This document shows positions 4,536 through 5,230 of a DNA stretch of 5,230 nt, piece after piece. The stretch spans positions 1 through 5,230 of the forward strand of contig JAQBPZ010000211.1 in the NCBI GenBank assembly GCA_028287225.1, in the 5' to 3' direction. Position numbers and translations under genes: made by a program. The stretch comes from Gemmatimonadota bacterium (GTDB taxonomy: Bacteria > Gemmatimonadota > Gemmatimonadetes > Gemmatimonadales > Gemmatimonadaceae). Every line of letters begins with the position of its first letter. Position 1 is the first letter of the stretch. The notes below the pieces were generated by a model that had not been told where the DNA came from, searched no databases, and worked only from the letters and a program-made list of their open reading frames with translations.

Positions 4536-5230
4536 ATGCTCGAAGCTCGTCGGTTGACCAAGGAATATCGCAGCGGCACCAGCCCGCTCGCCGTGCTGCG
4601 CGACGTGAACTTCACGATCGCCGACGGCGCCTTCGTCGCGATTGTCGGGCCGTCCGGCAGTGGGAAGACGACGCTGCTCGGCCTCCTCGCCGGCCTCGAC
4701 ATCCCCACCAGCGGCAGCGTCGTGATGGACGGCGTGGATATCTCGACTCTCTCCGAGGACAGTCGAGCCAGGCTGCGCGGGCAGAAGGTGGGGTTCGTGT
4801 TCCAGAGCTTCCAGCTCATCCCCACCCTGACGGCCCTGGAGAACGTGCAGGTGCCCCTCGAGCTGCGCGGCGACGACGGAGCGCCGGCGCGCGCCCTCGA
4901 GCTGCTCGCCCGCGTCGGGCTCGGCGACCGCGCCCATCACTTCCCGAACCAGCTCTCGGGTGGCGAACAGCAGCGCGTCGCCATCGCCCGCGCCTTCAGC
5001 AACGCGCCGCGCCTGCTCTTCGCCGACGAGCCCACCGGCAACCTCGACAGCGAGACGGGCGCGCACATCGTCCAGCTGCTCGAGACGCTCAACCGCGAGT
5101 CGGGCACCACGATCGTGCTCGTCACGCACGACCTCGCCCTCGCGCGCCGCGCGCAGCGCGTGATCCGTCTCGCCGACGGGCTGGTCGTGAGCGACACCGC
5201 ATCCGACGAGCCCGACGTGGACCTCACGGC
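4536..5230 (+). CDS. ybbA: ABC transporter ATP-binding protein, YbbA/LolD family, 3' end outside the window
   Basis: ATPase subunit of a MacB/LolCDE-type (type VII) ABC system, expected to power a membrane permease at the cytoplasmic face. All ATPase motifs are intact: Walker A GPSGSGKT at 38-45, Q-loop Gln90 in FVFQSFQL, signature LSGGEQQ at 140-146, Walker B LLFADE at 160-165 followed by PTGNLD, and H-loop His198 in VTHD. The phrase ADEPTGNLD is typical of the LolD/MacB/FtsE/YbbA group. The start ATG at 4536 gives a standard N-terminus MLEARRLTKEY. The frame is still open at the window end after 231 residues, near the usual full length, so only a few codons are missing. In E. coli ybbA is divergent from tesA and followed by permease gene ybbP. 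That context supports ybbA over lolD, though the two are hard to separate by sequence alone. Confidence 0.93.
   Translation, partial: MLEARRLTKEYRSGTSPLAVLRDVNFTIADGAFVAIVGPSGSGKTTLLGLLAGLDIPTSGSVVMDGVDISTLSEDSRARLRGQKVGFVFQSFQLIPTLTALENVQVPLELRGDDGAPARALELLARVGLGDRAHHFPNQLSGGEQQRVAIARAFSNAPRLLFADEPTGNLDSETGAHIVQLLETLNRESGTTIVLVTHDLALARRAQRVIRLADGLVVSDTASDEPDVDLT

Noticed and set aside
4236..5129. A 297-residue minus-strand open frame across tesA and ybbA
   Set aside because: It is the shadow of two genes whose catalytic motifs are intact in other frames.

Overview
The window is GC-rich chromosomal DNA from a bacterium. The EF-P sequence and the style of the lipoprotein, esterase and integrase suggest the Gemmatimonadota, but this is recognition from memory, not a database result. 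Most of it is core housekeeping sequence. The left edge looks like the end of an integrated element.

Layout, left to right. (1) 2-1027, plus: the C-terminal part of a tyrosine recombinase (integrase), cut by the window edge. (2) 1037-1109, minus: tRNA-Gly(CCC), with its promoter to the right (1135-1163). Its intrinsic terminator (981-1013) lies inside the 3' end of the integrase gene. An integrase converging on the 3' end of a tRNA gene is the classic junction of a genomic island or prophage. (3) 1271-1828, plus: a small predicted lipoprotein of unknown function, with an extended -10 promoter and a very strong terminator hairpin. (4) 1961-2909, minus: a seven-gene tRNA cluster, transcribed in the order His(GTG), Trp(CCA), Glu(CTC), Glu(TTC), Asp(GTC), Leu(GAG), Thr(CGT). 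It has a good sigma-70-type promoter at 2975-3003 and a terminator at 1916-1954. No tRNA here encodes its CCA end. (5) 3062-3628, minus: elongation factor P (efp), with Asn where many EF-Ps carry the modified Lys or Arg. (6) 3715-3799: a 7-bp-period repeat arranged as an inverted repeat, which supplies the last codons and stop of the next gene. (7) 3782-4513, minus: a TesA-like SGNH esterase, probably a lipoprotein. (8) 4536-5230, plus: a YbbA/LolD-type ABC ATPase, almost complete at the right edge.

The divergent tesA-ybbA pair, with start codons only 22 bp apart, matches the tesA/ybbA-ybbP arrangement of E. coli. A YbbP-type permease is therefore expected just beyond the right edge. EF-P and the tRNA operon both serve translation and lie in the same direction, EF-P upstream. 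I found no CRISPR array, no toxin-antitoxin or defence locus, no rRNA and no complete mobile element. I do not see a clear undescribed system. The points most worth following are the island junction, the EF-P loop variant, and the heptad repeat that has entered the esterase C-terminus.
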